From the NCBI GenBank assembly GCA_963850415.1, contig CAWKLE010000004.1:372001-436000 (forward strand): a stretch of DNA of 64,000 nucleotides, read 5' to 3'. Shown here in pieces: positions 16,777-24,876 of this stretch. The notes beneath the pieces are model-generated. The model saw only the letters and a list, made by a program, of their open reading frames with translations, made no database searches and was not told the DNA's origin. Numbering within the stretch: position 1 is the first letter of the stretch; every line of letters starts with the position of its first letter. The position numbers were made by a program, and so were the translations under genes. The stretch comes from VAXT01 sp963850415 (GTDB taxonomy: Bacteria; Actinomycetota; Thermoleophilia; Gaiellales; Gaiellaceae).

Positions 16777-19145
16777 CCGACCACGAGGTTCACGAGCTTC
16801 CCGGGGACGACGATCTCCTTGCGGATCTCCTTGCCGTCCAGGAACTCCTGAACCCGTTCGGACGCGCGCGCCTGGGCGATCAGCTCGTCCTCCGACAGGT
16901 CGGAGGAAACCTCGACCCGGTCGCGCACGCGGCCGTTGACCTGGATCACGAGCTCGAACGTCTCCCGCTCGAGCAGCGCAGGATCCGCCTCGGGCCAGGG
17001 CTCCTCCCAGAGCCGCTCATGGCCCAGCCGCGACCACAGCTCCTCGGTGATGTGCGGCGTGTATGGCTGGAGCAGCGAGACGGCCGTCTCCGCGGCGAAC
17101 CGCGCGCCCGGATCCTCGGGTGACCGGCCGAGCTCGTTGACGAGCTCCATCACGGCCGCGATCGGCGTGTTGAACTGGTAGCGGCGGCCGATGTCGTCGG
17201 TCACCCTGGCGATCGTGCGATGTGCGGCGCGCGTCAGGTCGGTGACCTCCTCTGCGCCGGCCGCGTCCCGCTCGGCGACCTCGTGGACGATCCGCCACAA
17301 TCGGCGCAGGAAGCGCGAGATGCCCTCGACGCCCTCCTCGGTCCACTCCATGTCCTGGTCGGCGGGCCCCATGAACAGGATGTACGCCCGCACGGCGTCC
17401 GCCCCGTAGCGGTTGGCCAGCGCGTCGGGGCTGGTGACGTTGCCCTTCGACTTCGACATCTTCGTCCCGCCCTGGCGCACCCAGCCCTGGTGGAACAGGC
17501 GCTGGAACGGCTCGCGGATGCCGAGCAGGCCGAGGTCGTTCAGCGCCTTGACGAAGAAGCGCGAATACAGCAGGTGGCCGGTCGCGTGGTCGATGCCGCC
17601 GATGTACTGGTCGACGGGCATCCAGTAGTCGACGATCCGGCGGTCCCACGGCGCCTGGTCGTTGTGAGGATCGCAGTAGCGCAGGAAGTACCAGGACGAG
17701 TCGACGAACGTGTCCATCGTGTCCGCCTCGCGGCGCGCCGGCTTCCCGCACTTCGGGCACGGGACGTTCATCCACTCCTCGTTGGCGGCGAGCGGCGCCA
17801 TGCCCTTGGGCCGGAAGTCCTCGATCTCCGGCAGGACGACCGGCAGCTGATCTTCGGGCACAGCGACCAGGCCGTCGTCCTCGCAGTAGACGATCGGGAT
17901 CGGGCAGCCCCAGTAGCGCTGGCGCGACATCGACCAGTCGCGCAGCCGGTAGGAGATCGCGGGGGCGCCGCGGCCCTTCTCACGCAGCCACTCGACGATC
18001 TTCCCGATCGCCTCGTCGGCGTGCAGGCCCGTGAACTCGCCGGAGTCGATCAGAACCTCGGTCTCCTCCTCGATCACCGGCCGAATCGGCAACCCGTATG
18101 CCTCTGCGAATTCGCGGTCGCGCTCATCGTGCGCGGGGACGGCCATGATCGCGCCCGTCCCGTAGTCCATCAGCACGTAGTCGGCGACCCAGACCGGCAT
18201 CCGCTCGTCGTTGACCGGGTTCACCACGTAGTGGCCGGTGAAGACGCCGTCCTTCTCCTTCGTCTGCCGCTCCTCGACCGAGCGCGCGCCGGCCGTCTCC
18301 ACGTACGCGCGCACCTCGTCGTTCGCCAGCTTCTCGATCAGCGGGTGCTCCGGCGCGAGCACGAAGAAGGTGGCGCCGAACAGCGTGTCCGGCCGCGTCG
18401 TGAAGACGGGAATGTCGATGTCCAGCTCCCCGTCGCGGAACAGCACCTCCGCTCCCTCGGAGCGCCCGATCCAGTTGCGCTGGATCGTCTTCGTCTTCTC
18501 GGGCCAGTCGATGAGATCCAGGTCGTCGAGCAGCTGGTCGGCGAACGCGGTGATCCGGAAGAACCACTGCACCATGTTCCGCGCGATAACCGGGGTGCCG
18601 CAGCGCTCGCACTTGCCGTCGATCACGTACTCGTTTGCGACGACCGTCTGGTCCTTCGGGCACCAGTTGACGGGCGCCTCCTTCCGGTAGGCCAGCCCGG
18701 CCTCGAAGAGCTTCAGGAACAGCCACTGCGTCCAGCGGTAGTACTCGACCTCGTGCGCGGACGCCTCGCGGTCCCAGTCGATCACCCAGCCCAGGCGCCG
18801 CATCTCGGTGCGGATGTGCGCGATGTTGCGCTCGACGATCTCGAGCGGATGCCCGCCCTCGCGGATCGCGGCGTTCTCGGCGGGGAGGCCGAACGAGTCG
18901 AAGCCCATGGGGCGCATCACGCTCCAGCCGGTGCGCCGCCGGTAGTGCGTGATCACGTCGCCCAGCGTGTAGTTGAGAACGTGCCCCATGTGCAGCGTCC
19001 CGGAGGGGTACGGGAGCATCTCGAGCATGTAGAACTTCCGCTCCGGCTCGCTCCCGGGCTCGGGGTTCGGGGTGTAGAAGGCCCGCTCGGCCTCCCAGAC
19101 CTCCTGCCACTTCTGCTCGATTGTGTCGGGGTCGTACTGGTCCAC
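16773..19145 (-). CDS. leuS: Leucyl-tRNA synthetase
   Basis: 790-residue class I synthetase charging tRNA-Leu. Signature motifs are YPSGTLHMGH (HIGH) and GGTKMSKSKG (KMSKS); the CP1 editing domain has TTRPDTLFGATF and the universally conserved MAVPAHDERD. The anticodon and C-terminal domains end with the ELVIQVNGRVRDRV segment. GTG at 19145 is preferred over TTG at 19163 because GGAGG lies 5 nt upstream of it. A leader with a terminator hairpin directly precedes the gene. Confidence 0.98.
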   Translation of the reverse strand: MDQYDPDTIEQKWQEVWEAERAFYTPNPEPGSEPERKFYMLEMLPYPSGTLHMGHVLNYTLGDVITHYRRRTGWSVMRPMGFDSFGLPAENAAIREGGHPLEIVERNIAHIRTEMRRLGWVIDWDREASAHEVEYYRWTQWLFLKLFEAGLAYRKEAPVNWCPKDQTVVANEYVIDGKCERCGTPVIARNMVQWFFRITAFADQLLDDLDLIDWPEKTKTIQRNWIGRSEGAEVLFRDGELDIDIPVFTTRPDTLFGATFFVLAPEHPLIEKLANDEVRAYVETAGARSVEERQTKEKDGVFTGHYVVNPVNDERMPVWVADYVLMDYGTGAIMAVPAHDERDREFAEAYGLPIRPVIEEETEVLIDSGEFTGLHADEAIGKIVEWLREKGRGAPAISYRLRDWSMSRQRYWGCPIPIVYCEDDGLVAVPEDQLPVVLPEIEDFRPKGMAPLAANEEWMNVPCPKCGKPARREADTMDTFVDSSWYFLRYCDPHNDQAPWDRRIVDYWMPVDQYIGGIDHATGHLLYSRFFVKALNDLGLLGIREPFQRLFHQGWVRQGGTKMSKSKGNVTSPDALANRYGADAVRAYILFMGPADQDMEWTEEGVEGISRFLRRLWRIVHEVAERDAAGAEEVTDLTRAAHRTIARVTDDIGRRYQFNTPIAAVMELVNELGRSPEDPGARFAAETAVSLLQPYTPHITEELWSRLGHERLWEEPWPEADPALLERETFELVIQVNGRVRDRVEVSSDLSEDELIAQARASERVQEFLDGKEIRKEIVVPGKLVNLVVG

Positions 19146-19161
19146 GCCTGCCTCCGGATAC

Positions 19162-19187
19162 AAAAAAGCCTCTCAACTCTGAGAGGC
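19162..19187 (-). terminator. Intrinsic terminator in the leuS leader
   Basis: GCCTCTCA and TGAGAGGC make a perfect 8-bp stem with loop GAGT, followed at once by six T residues. It lies only 17 nt before the leuS start codon, with no gene ending just upstream on this strand, so it is placed to attenuate leuS itself. Confidence 0.85.
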
Positions 19188-19272
19188 CGTGGGAAGCTCC
19201 GCGCGGCTCTCGCCGCGTTGGCTTCCTGCGCTAGGGAAGGAGCTCCTGCTGCATTGCCCTCTGACTGTACCA
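19188..19272 (-). promoter_or_regulatory. leuS promoter and attenuator region
   Basis: An extended -10, TG-G-TACAGT (19264-19272), starts the leader. After the leader peptide, GGAAGC (19221-19226) can pair with GCTTCC (19192-19197) around an inner stem GCGGC-gaga-GCCGC. GAGAGCC (19205-19211) can instead pair with GGCCTCTC at the base of the terminator (19181-19188), giving a mutually exclusive antiterminator. No T-box sequence (TGGNACCGCG type) is present, so ribosome-mediated attenuation is the better reading. Confidence 0.55.
19231..19254 (-). CDS. Leucine leader peptide of leuS (7 aa)
   Basis: ATG CAG CAG GAG CTC CTT CCC TAG encodes MQQELLP, with two adjacent leucine codons. It begins about 10 nt downstream of an extended -10-like sequence, so it would be read almost from the 5' end. 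Ribosome stalling at CTC CTT under low Leu-tRNA would free downstream bases to pair against the terminator. Too short for standard gene callers; called from context. Confidence 0.6.
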   Translation of the reverse strand: MQQELLP

Positions 19273-19291
19273 AGCTGACAGAATCAGCGCC

Positions 19292-19681
19292 ATGAGCGAA
19301 TACACGATCGTGAACCTGAAAGAGGTCGAGGACCAGGCGCCGAACTTCGGCCTGGCGCCCGACTTCGAGGCGCGCTTCGCACGCGTCGCGCTCGAGGCCG
19401 AGCTGATCGGCCTGACGTACCAGCGGCTGGCGCCGAACCTGACCGTGCCGTGGGGGCACACGCACAAGACGCAGGAGGAGGTCTTCCTGGTCCTGAAAGG
19501 AACCGTCGAGGTGAAGGTGCCGGACGGGATCCACGAGCTCGGGCCATGGGATGCGATCCGGGTCGCGAAGGACACGCCGCGCGGGTTCAAGGCCGGCCCC
19601 GAGGGCGTGGAGCTGATCGCGATCGGCGCACCCGGCGGGCCGGGCGACGCGGTCAATATCGAGAACTTCTGGGACGAGTAG
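19292..19681 (+). CDS. Small cupin-domain protein
   Basis: 129-residue single cupin barrel. Cupin motif 1 is GHTHKTQEEVFLVLKG with His, His and Glu metal ligands; motif 2 (DAIRVAKDTPRGFKAG) lacks the usual His. It could be a metal-dependent isomerase, dioxygenase or a sensor; the substrate is unknown. It is divergent from leuS, and its 3' end overlaps the convergent methyltransferase-like gene by 29 bp. Confidence 0.85.
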   Translation: MSEYTIVNLKEVEDQAPNFGLAPDFEARFARVALEAELIGLTYQRLAPNLTVPWGHTHKTQEEVFLVLKGTVEVKVPDGIHELGPWDAIRVAKDTPRGFKAGPEGVELIAIGAPGGPGDAVNIENFWDE

Positions 19682-20093
19682 GGAGCCAGCGCCTGACGCG
19701 ACCGCGGTAGTCGTCGTACTCGTCTCCGAAGCGGCGGCGTAGCTGCGGCTCCTCGTAGAAGGCCAGAAACGCCGAGAAGATCAGCCACGCGGCGAGGGCC
19801 CACGCATAGAGGATCTCGCGGCCGAGCAGGAGCGCCTGACCGATGACGAGCAGGAGCACACCGAGATACATCGGACTGCGCACGAACCGGTACGAGCCGC
19901 GCTCGACGAACCTCTCCGGCGGAGCCCACGGCGCAGGCGTCCCACGGCCCTGGAGCGCGAAGCGTGCCGTCGTCTCCAGGACGAGCGCGCCTCCGCAGAT
20001 GAGGAGAACGACGCCGAGGGTGCGCAGCACGAGCGACTGCGAGTCGGCGCCCCAGCGCGTCAGCAGCCACGGAACGATCCCCGCCACGATCAT
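19653..20093 (-). CDS. Isoprenylcysteine methyltransferase-like (ICMT/PEMT) membrane protein
   Basis: About 146 residues with four hydrophobic helices and the SAM-binding C-terminal pattern of the ICMT/phospholipid methyltransferase family (GSYRFVRSPMYLGVLLLVIGQALLLG, then EEPQLRRRFGDEYDDYRGRVRRWLP). Such bacterial homologues methylate lipids or small molecules; the substrate is unknown. ATG at 20093 is the first canonical start, but family-like residues (SGSVGFVFLGG) continue in frame about 20 codons upstream toward the livK stop without ATG/GTG/TTG, so the true start is uncertain. Confidence 0.75.
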   Translation of the reverse strand: MIVAGIVPWLLTRWGADSQSLVLRTLGVVLLICGGALVLETTARFALQGRGTPAPWAPPERFVERGSYRFVRSPMYLGVLLLVIGQALLLGREILYAWALAAWLIFSAFLAFYEEPQLRRRFGDEYDDYRGRVRRWLPTRPRSSRY

Positions 20094-20158
20094 CGGTCCG
20101 CCGAGAAAGACGAAGCCGACGCTTCCGGAGATGACGCGGGCCCGGGAGCGCGACGTGG

Positions 20159-21376
20159 CTAGCTGCGGGCCTTGAGCAGCCCGCCGAACGAGATCCAGCG
20201 GCCGCTGTGCCAGCGCTGGAGTCGCGCCTGATCCATCGGGTAGTGGTCCGTCGCCGCGGTGCGGACCGTCATCCCCGGCAGCACGAACGGGTTGTTCCGC
20301 TCGTTCAGGTGCGTGGCCGCGCGCATGAGCGACGCCCTGGTCGGGCTCTTCCCCGCGTGCTTGAGCGCGTCCACGAACGTGAACGCGGCGGACATGCCGT
20401 ACAGGTTGTAGACGTCCTTGACGTTCCCGCTGCGGTTGTAGCGCTTCATGATCTTGCGGTAGAGCAGGACGGCCGGGTCCTTCTTCCACTTCGGGTCGTT
20501 CGGGTCCTTGAGGAAGACGATCGAGATCGAGCCCTCGACGCGCTTGTTCTGGCCGCGGCTGGACGAGAGCACCATCACGTTCGAGGCGCTCGAGACGGCG
20601 TTGACGACGATCTTCGGCTTCCAGCCCAGCCCGTTCACGTACTGGTAGGCCTGGATCACGAACTTCGGCGTCGCGAACAGCATCAGGACGCCCGCCTTCG
20701 AGGAACGCAGGCGCGCGATCTGCGACTGGACGTTGTCGTCGGTCGCCGCGTAGCCGACCTTGGAGACGATGTTGCCCTTCTTCGGGCCGAGCCCGCGCTG
20801 GAGGCCCGCGATCAGGTCGGCGCCGTAGCTGTCGTCCTGGTAGAGGATCGCGATCTTCGCCTTCGGCATCGTCCTCCGCAGGTAGGTGCCGTACATGGCT
20901 CCTTCCGCGATGTAGGTCGGCTGATAGGCCATCGACCAGGGGTACTGCCGGTAGTCGCGCCCGAACTCCGTGGCGCCGGTCGCAACGAAGAGCTGCGGCA
21001 CCTGCTTCTGGTTCAGGTAGGGCCGGATCGCCTCGTTCTGCTCGGTGCCGAGCGAGTTGAAGATCGCGAAGACGTCCTTGTTCTCGACGAGGTCGCGCGT
21101 GGCGCGGACGGTCTCGGACGGGATGTACTGGTCGTCTTCGTACTCGTAGTTGATCTTGCGCCCGTTCACGCCGCCACGGGCGTTCACGTACTTGAAGTAC
21201 GCGTTCGCGCCCTCCGCGACCGAGCGGAAGCCCTGCGCGACCCCGGTCAGGGGCGCCGTGCCGCCGATGTGGATCGACGTCGGCGTGATCCCCGGGTCGG
21301 AGGTCGTGCCGCCGAAGGCGACGGGGATTCCGAGGACGAGGAGCGCAGCTGTCGCGATGAGGAAGAGCCGGGCCAC
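20159..21376 (-). CDS. livK: Branched-chain amino acid ABC transporter, substrate-binding protein
   Basis: 405-residue periplasmic-binding protein type I (Peripla_BP_6). The N-terminal hydrophobic signal (FLIATAALLVLGIPVAFG) is followed by the family-typical IHIGGTAPLTGVAQGF and a Leu/Ile/Val-binding fold with LYQDDSYGADLIAGL. No lipobox cysteine is seen. GTG at 21376 is chosen at the beginning of the signal peptide, 5 nt after livM ends. It is the last Liv gene of the operon. Confidence 0.92.
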   Translation of the reverse strand: MARLFLIATAALLVLGIPVAFGGTTSDPGITPTSIHIGGTAPLTGVAQGFRSVAEGANAYFKYVNARGGVNGRKINYEYEDDQYIPSETVRATRDLVENKDVFAIFNSLGTEQNEAIRPYLNQKQVPQLFVATGATEFGRDYRQYPWSMAYQPTYIAEGAMYGTYLRRTMPKAKIAILYQDDSYGADLIAGLQRGLGPKKGNIVSKVGYAATDDNVQSQIARLRSSKAGVLMLFATPKFVIQAYQYVNGLGWKPKIVVNAVSSASNVMVLSSSRGQNKRVEGSISIVFLKDPNDPKWKKDPAVLLYRKIMKRYNRSGNVKDVYNLYGMSAAFTFVDALKHAGKSPTRASLMRAATHLNERNNPFVLPGMTVRTAATDHYPMDQARLQRWHSGRWISFGGLLKARS

Positions 21377-21381
21377 TGGAG

Positions 21382-22395
21382 CTAAGACCGAGTGTATAGC
21401 CGACTTGTTAGCGGGGAAGCTGCGCGCTTGAGCAGGCCCGCGATGCCGGCCGGAAGCAGGAGCACGATCAGGATCAGGGCCGCCCCGTAGATCGCATCGG
21501 GCACGCCGGGCGCCTTCGAGACGTGCACCGAGACCACGGGCAGGAACTCGACGAACGCAGCGCCGAGGAGCACGCCCCACAGCGACCCGAGCCCGGCGAT
21601 GACCGCGCCGACGAGGATCGTCAGCGACAGCTTCGCGGGGAAGGACTGCGGGTCGGCGAAGGCGACTGCGATCACGAGCAGGGAGCCGGCGACTCCGGCG
21701 TACGCGGCGCCGATCGCGAACGCGACCGTCTTGTAGGCCGCGATGTTGACGCCTGACGACGCGGCCGCGATCTCGCTGTCCCGGACCGCGCGGAAGGCCC
21801 GGCCCGGCGCCCCGCGCAGCAGCAGCCAGGCGAGCACGAACAGGACGAGCGCGAGCGCCCACGTCAGGTAGTAGACGGCGCGGTTGAACGAGAGCGTGTG
21901 CCCCAGGAGGCTCACGTCGTTGAACCCCTGGCCGAGCAGATGCTTGCTGCCGAAGAGCTGGATCGGCTTGCCGCCGCTCGTCACCGAGCTCAGCTTGTCC
22001 CACGCGATCAGGTCGGGCATCGCGACGGCCAGCCCGAACGTGACGAGCGCGAGGTAGAGCCCCGAGAGGCGCAGCGCCGGGATTCCGAGCAGGAAGCCGA
22101 ACACGCCCGCGAGGAGCGCCGCGATCGGGATCGTCCAGAGGTCGCGGACGCCGTGCATGACGAGGAACGCCGTCGTGTAGCCGCCGACCGCCATGAAGGC
22201 GCCCTGGGCGAGCGAGATCTGGCCCGTGTAGCCGGTGACGATGTTGAGCCCGACGATCGCGATGAAGTACGTGCCCATCTGCGCGCCCTTGATGTCGCCG
22301 ACCTTGTCCCAGTGCGGGGCAAGCACGATGAACGCGATGCTCGCGGCGAAGGCGAGCACGGCCGCGACCGTCCTGGCGAGAGCGAGCCTAGACAC
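21382..22395 (-). CDS. livM: Branched-chain amino acid ABC transporter permease LivM
   Basis: 337-residue permease with about 9-10 hydrophobic helices. Hallmarks are NIVTGYTGQISLAQGAFMAVGGY near residue 54 and LAWLLLRGAPGRAFRAVRDSEIAAASSGVN, the cytoplasmic loop that contacts the ATPases. It pairs with LivH as a heterodimer. It overlaps livH by 8 bp. Confidence 0.94.
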   Translation of the reverse strand: MSRLALARTVAAVLAFAASIAFIVLAPHWDKVGDIKGAQMGTYFIAIVGLNIVTGYTGQISLAQGAFMAVGGYTTAFLVMHGVRDLWTIPIAALLAGVFGFLLGIPALRLSGLYLALVTFGLAVAMPDLIAWDKLSSVTSGGKPIQLFGSKHLLGQGFNDVSLLGHTLSFNRAVYYLTWALALVLFVLAWLLLRGAPGRAFRAVRDSEIAAASSGVNIAAYKTVAFAIGAAYAGVAGSLLVIAVAFADPQSFPAKLSLTILVGAVIAGLGSLWGVLLGAAFVEFLPVVSVHVSKAPGVPDAIYGAALILIVLLLPAGIAGLLKRAASPLTSRLYTRS

Positions 22396-23287
22396 GGCGC
22401 ACCGCCTGCCGTCCGAAGAGGCCGGTCGGCCGCGCGAGCAGCACGATCAGGATCAGGGCGAGCGCGATCGGGAGCCGCATGCGGTCGAGGTCGAGACGCA
22501 CGTGCGTGTCGTAGGTCGCGATCAGGTTCAGCACGACGCCGATCACGAGCCCGCCGATAACGGCGCCGACGGGGCTCTCGAGACCGCCGACGACCGCGGC
22601 CGCGAACGCGTAGATCAGGACCGGCCGCATCATGTTGGGGTCGAGCGGCGGAGCGGCCGCGGCCGTGAAGAGTCCCGCGACGGCGCCGATTGCTGAGGCG
22701 AGCCCCCAGCCGAGCCCGAGCATCCACCCGACGCGGATCCCGACGAGCCGGCTCGCGACCGGGTTGAGCGCCGTCGCCCGGAGCGCGAGCCCGAGCTTCG
22801 TGTACCGGAAGAGCGACCACAAGAGGGCGAGCAGGACGAGCATCACGACGAGAATCCCCGCGTCCTGTTTCGAGACCGCGACGCCGCCGAGGTCCCACGC
22901 GCTGGTCGGGAACGGCCGGCTGGGCGGGAACGAGCGCACCTCGGCCTTCCAGATCCAGTTCGAGAGGCCGCCGAGGAGGATGAAGAGCCCGATCGTGAGG
23001 ATGACGGCGTTGATCACGGGCTTCCCCTCGACCGGGCGCACGACGATCCGCTCGAGCGCGATTCCGCCCACGAACGCGATCAGGAGCGTCAGCGCGAACG
23101 CGCCCCAGTAGCCGATCCCGCGGTCGACGAGCGTCCAGGCGATGAAGGTCGTGAACGTGGCCATCTCCCCCTGCGCGAAGTTCACGACGCCGGTCGAGCG
23201 GTAGATGATCACGATCGCGAGCGCGAGCAGGGCGTAGATCGACCCGGAGGCGAGACCCGCGACGACCTGTTGCAGGAACTCGGTCAA
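22388..23287 (-). CDS. livH: Branched-chain amino acid ABC transporter permease LivH
   Basis: 299-residue permease beginning FLQQVVAGLASGSIYALLALAIVIIY and STGVVNFAQGEM, the LivH signature; the ATPase-contact loop is YTKLGLALRATALNPVASRLVGI. It forms the membrane channel with LivM. It starts 1 nt after livF ends. Confidence 0.95.
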   Translation of the reverse strand: MTEFLQQVVAGLASGSIYALLALAIVIIYRSTGVVNFAQGEMATFTTFIAWTLVDRGIGYWGAFALTLLIAFVGGIALERIVVRPVEGKPVINAVILTIGLFILLGGLSNWIWKAEVRSFPPSRPFPTSAWDLGGVAVSKQDAGILVVMLVLLALLWSLFRYTKLGLALRATALNPVASRLVGIRVGWMLGLGWGLASAIGAVAGLFTAAAAPPLDPNMMRPVLIYAFAAAVVGGLESPVGAVIGGLVIGVVLNLIATYDTHVRLDLDRMRLPIALALILIVLLARPTGLFGRQAVRRV

Positions 23288-23288
23288 A

Positions 23289-23996
23289 TCAATACCCGAG
23301 GTAGGACTTGCGGACGGACTCGTTCTCGGCCAGCTCGGAGCTCGGGCCTTCCAGCGCGACCCGTCCGACCTCGAGCACGTACGCGCGGCTCGACGAGCGA
23401 AGAGCGAGCTTGGCGTTCTGCTCGACGACGAGCACGGCGAGGCCCTCCTGCTCGTTCAGGTCGCCGAGGATCCGGAATATCTCGCGGACGACGAGCGGCG
23501 CCAGCCCGAGGGACGGCTCGTCGAGGAGCAGGAGCCGCGGTCGCGACATGAGGGCACGGGCGATCGCGAGCATCTGCTGCTCGCCGCCGGAGAGCGTGCC
23601 GGCCTGCTGCTCGCGCCGTTCCTCGAGCCAGGGAAAGTGGCCGCGGACCCGCTCGTAGCCCTCGGCGAACCCGCCCCGGCGGAGGTAGGCGCCGAGGCGC
23701 AGGTTCTCCTCGACCGAGAGCTCGCTGAAGATGCCCCGGCCCTCGGGAACGTGCGCGACGCCTGCGCGGGCGACCCGCTCGGGCGCGGCGCGCGTGATCC
23801 GCTGACTCGCGAGCCGGACCTCGCCGGAGGTCGAGACGAGACCCGAGACCGCCCGCAGCGTCGTCGTCTTGCCGGCCCCGTTCCCGCCGAGGACGGCGAC
23901 GACCTCGGCCTCCCCCACGCTCAACGAGACTCCGCGCAGCGCCTGCACCGGCCCGTAGCGCGCGTGGACGTCGTGGAGCTCGAGGAGCGGGGGCAT
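23289..23996 (-). CDS. livF: Branched-chain amino acid ABC transporter ATPase LivF
   Basis: 235-residue ABC ATPase: Walker A GGNGAGKTT near residue 36, signature LSGGEQQMLAIARAL, Walker B LLLLDEPSLGL and the LivF-type QNAKLAL switch region. ATG overlaps the livG stop by one base (TGATG), so the two ATPases are made in step. Confidence 0.96.
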   Translation of the reverse strand: MPPLLELHDVHARYGPVQALRGVSLSVGEAEVVAVLGGNGAGKTTTLRAVSGLVSTSGEVRLASQRITRAAPERVARAGVAHVPEGRGIFSELSVEENLRLGAYLRRGGFAEGYERVRGHFPWLEERREQQAGTLSGGEQQMLAIARALMSRPRLLLLDEPSLGLAPLVVREIFRILGDLNEQEGLAVLVVEQNAKLALRSSSRAYVLEVGRVALEGPSSELAENESVRKSYLGY

Positions 23997-24703
23997 CAGT
24001 CGGTCGTCCCCAGGTAGGCCTCGATCACGGCCGGGTCGCGCCGCACTTCGGCCGGCGTGCCCGCGGCGATCTTCCTGCCGAAGTCGAGCACGGTGACCGA
24101 GTCCGAGACCCGCATCACGAGGTTCATGTGGTGCTCGACGAGGAGCACGGTCAGGTCGTAGCGCTCGCGCGTACGCGTGATGAACTCGCCGAGCTCCTCG
24201 ACCTCCTCGTGGCTGAGGCCGCCCGCCGGCTCGTCGAGCAGCAGCAGGCGCGGCTCCGAGACGAGCGCGCGGGCGAGCTCGACCCGCTTTCGCGTCGAGT
24301 AGGGCAGCCCGGACACCGGCCGCTCTGCGAGCTGCTCGAGCTCGAGGTACTCGAGGATCTCGCCCAGCCCCGACCGCGCGGCGCGGCGCGAGTGCGCTCC
24401 GACGAGGACGTTCTCGCGCACGGTCATGGACGAGAACAGCTCGACGTTCTGAAAGGTGCGCGCGATCCCGCGCCGGATCACTCCGTGCGGCGGCGTCCCC
24501 AGCAGGCTGTCGCCGTCGAACGTGACCGTCCCCGAGTCCGGCTTGTAGAGCCGCGTGATCACGTTGAAAGCCGTCGTCTTCCCGGCGCCGTTCGGCCCGA
24601 TCAGCCCTGCGATCTCACCCCGCTCGACCGAGAGCGAGACGTCGTCGAGCGCGACCACGCCGCCGAAGCGCCGCGTGACGTGCTCGAGCTCGAGCAGCGG
24701 CAA
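23996..24703 (-). CDS. livG: Branched-chain amino acid ABC transporter ATPase LivG
   Basis: 235-residue ABC ATPase with the LivG-type long helical insert: Walker A GPNGAGKT, the IARTFQNVELFSSMTVRENVLVG segment, signature YSTRKRVELARAL (SGLPYSTRK replaces LSGGQ, a common LivG variant), Walker B LLLLDEPAGGL and a C-terminal EAYLG. TTG at about 24703 is the start that gives the family N-terminus; GGAAGGGG lies upstream. That ribosome-binding region is also one arm of a long palindrome, so translation might be modulated. Confidence 0.92.
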   Translation of the reverse strand: MPLLELEHVTRRFGGVVALDDVSLSVERGEIAGLIGPNGAGKTTAFNVITRLYKPDSGTVTFDGDSLLGTPPHGVIRRGIARTFQNVELFSSMTVRENVLVGAHSRRAARSGLGEILEYLELEQLAERPVSGLPYSTRKRVELARALVSEPRLLLLDEPAGGLSHEEVEELGEFITRTRERYDLTVLLVEHHMNLVMRVSDSVTVLDFGRKIAAGTPAEVRRDPAVIEAYLGTTD

Positions 24704-24710
24704 GGCGCTA

Positions 24711-24876
24711 GTGCCCCTTCCGGTAATGCCGTCGAGCTCCTGGGTCGCGAGCACCAAGCCAGAGGCCGCACTCGCTCGAAGCCAATGCTGAATGAAGCAT
24801 TGGTGAGAGCGAGGGTGGACTCTGGCGCCGCGTGATCGCGGGCCAGGGGCCGGCATGCATTGCTGGAAGGGGCACT
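24711..24876. repeat. 166-bp imperfect palindrome with central hairpin, element 1
   Basis: The outer 20-nt arms (AGTGCCCCTTCCGGTAATGC at 24711 and its near-complement ending at 24876, 18 of 20 matched) and the central CCAATGCT-gaatga-AGCATTGG (24782-24803) are concentric. The bases between are also largely complementary (for example CCTGG..CGCGA.CAC and CCAGAG.CC.C.CTCGCTC on both arms). Transcribed, it would fold into one hairpin of roughly 75 bp. It begins at the hydrolase stop codon and ends 8 nt before livG. It could be a MITE-like element or a structured RNA. Confidence 0.65.

Noticed and set aside
19145..19272. T-box riboswitch upstream of leuS
   Set aside because: No T-box core (TGGNACCGCG type), and the leader is too short for stem I with a specifier loop. 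The Leu-Leu leader peptide explains the region better.
20159..22003. 614-codon version of the LivK gene
   Set aside because: The extra N-terminal part is an antisense-like Arg-rich shadow over livM; the signal peptide begins at GTG 21376.
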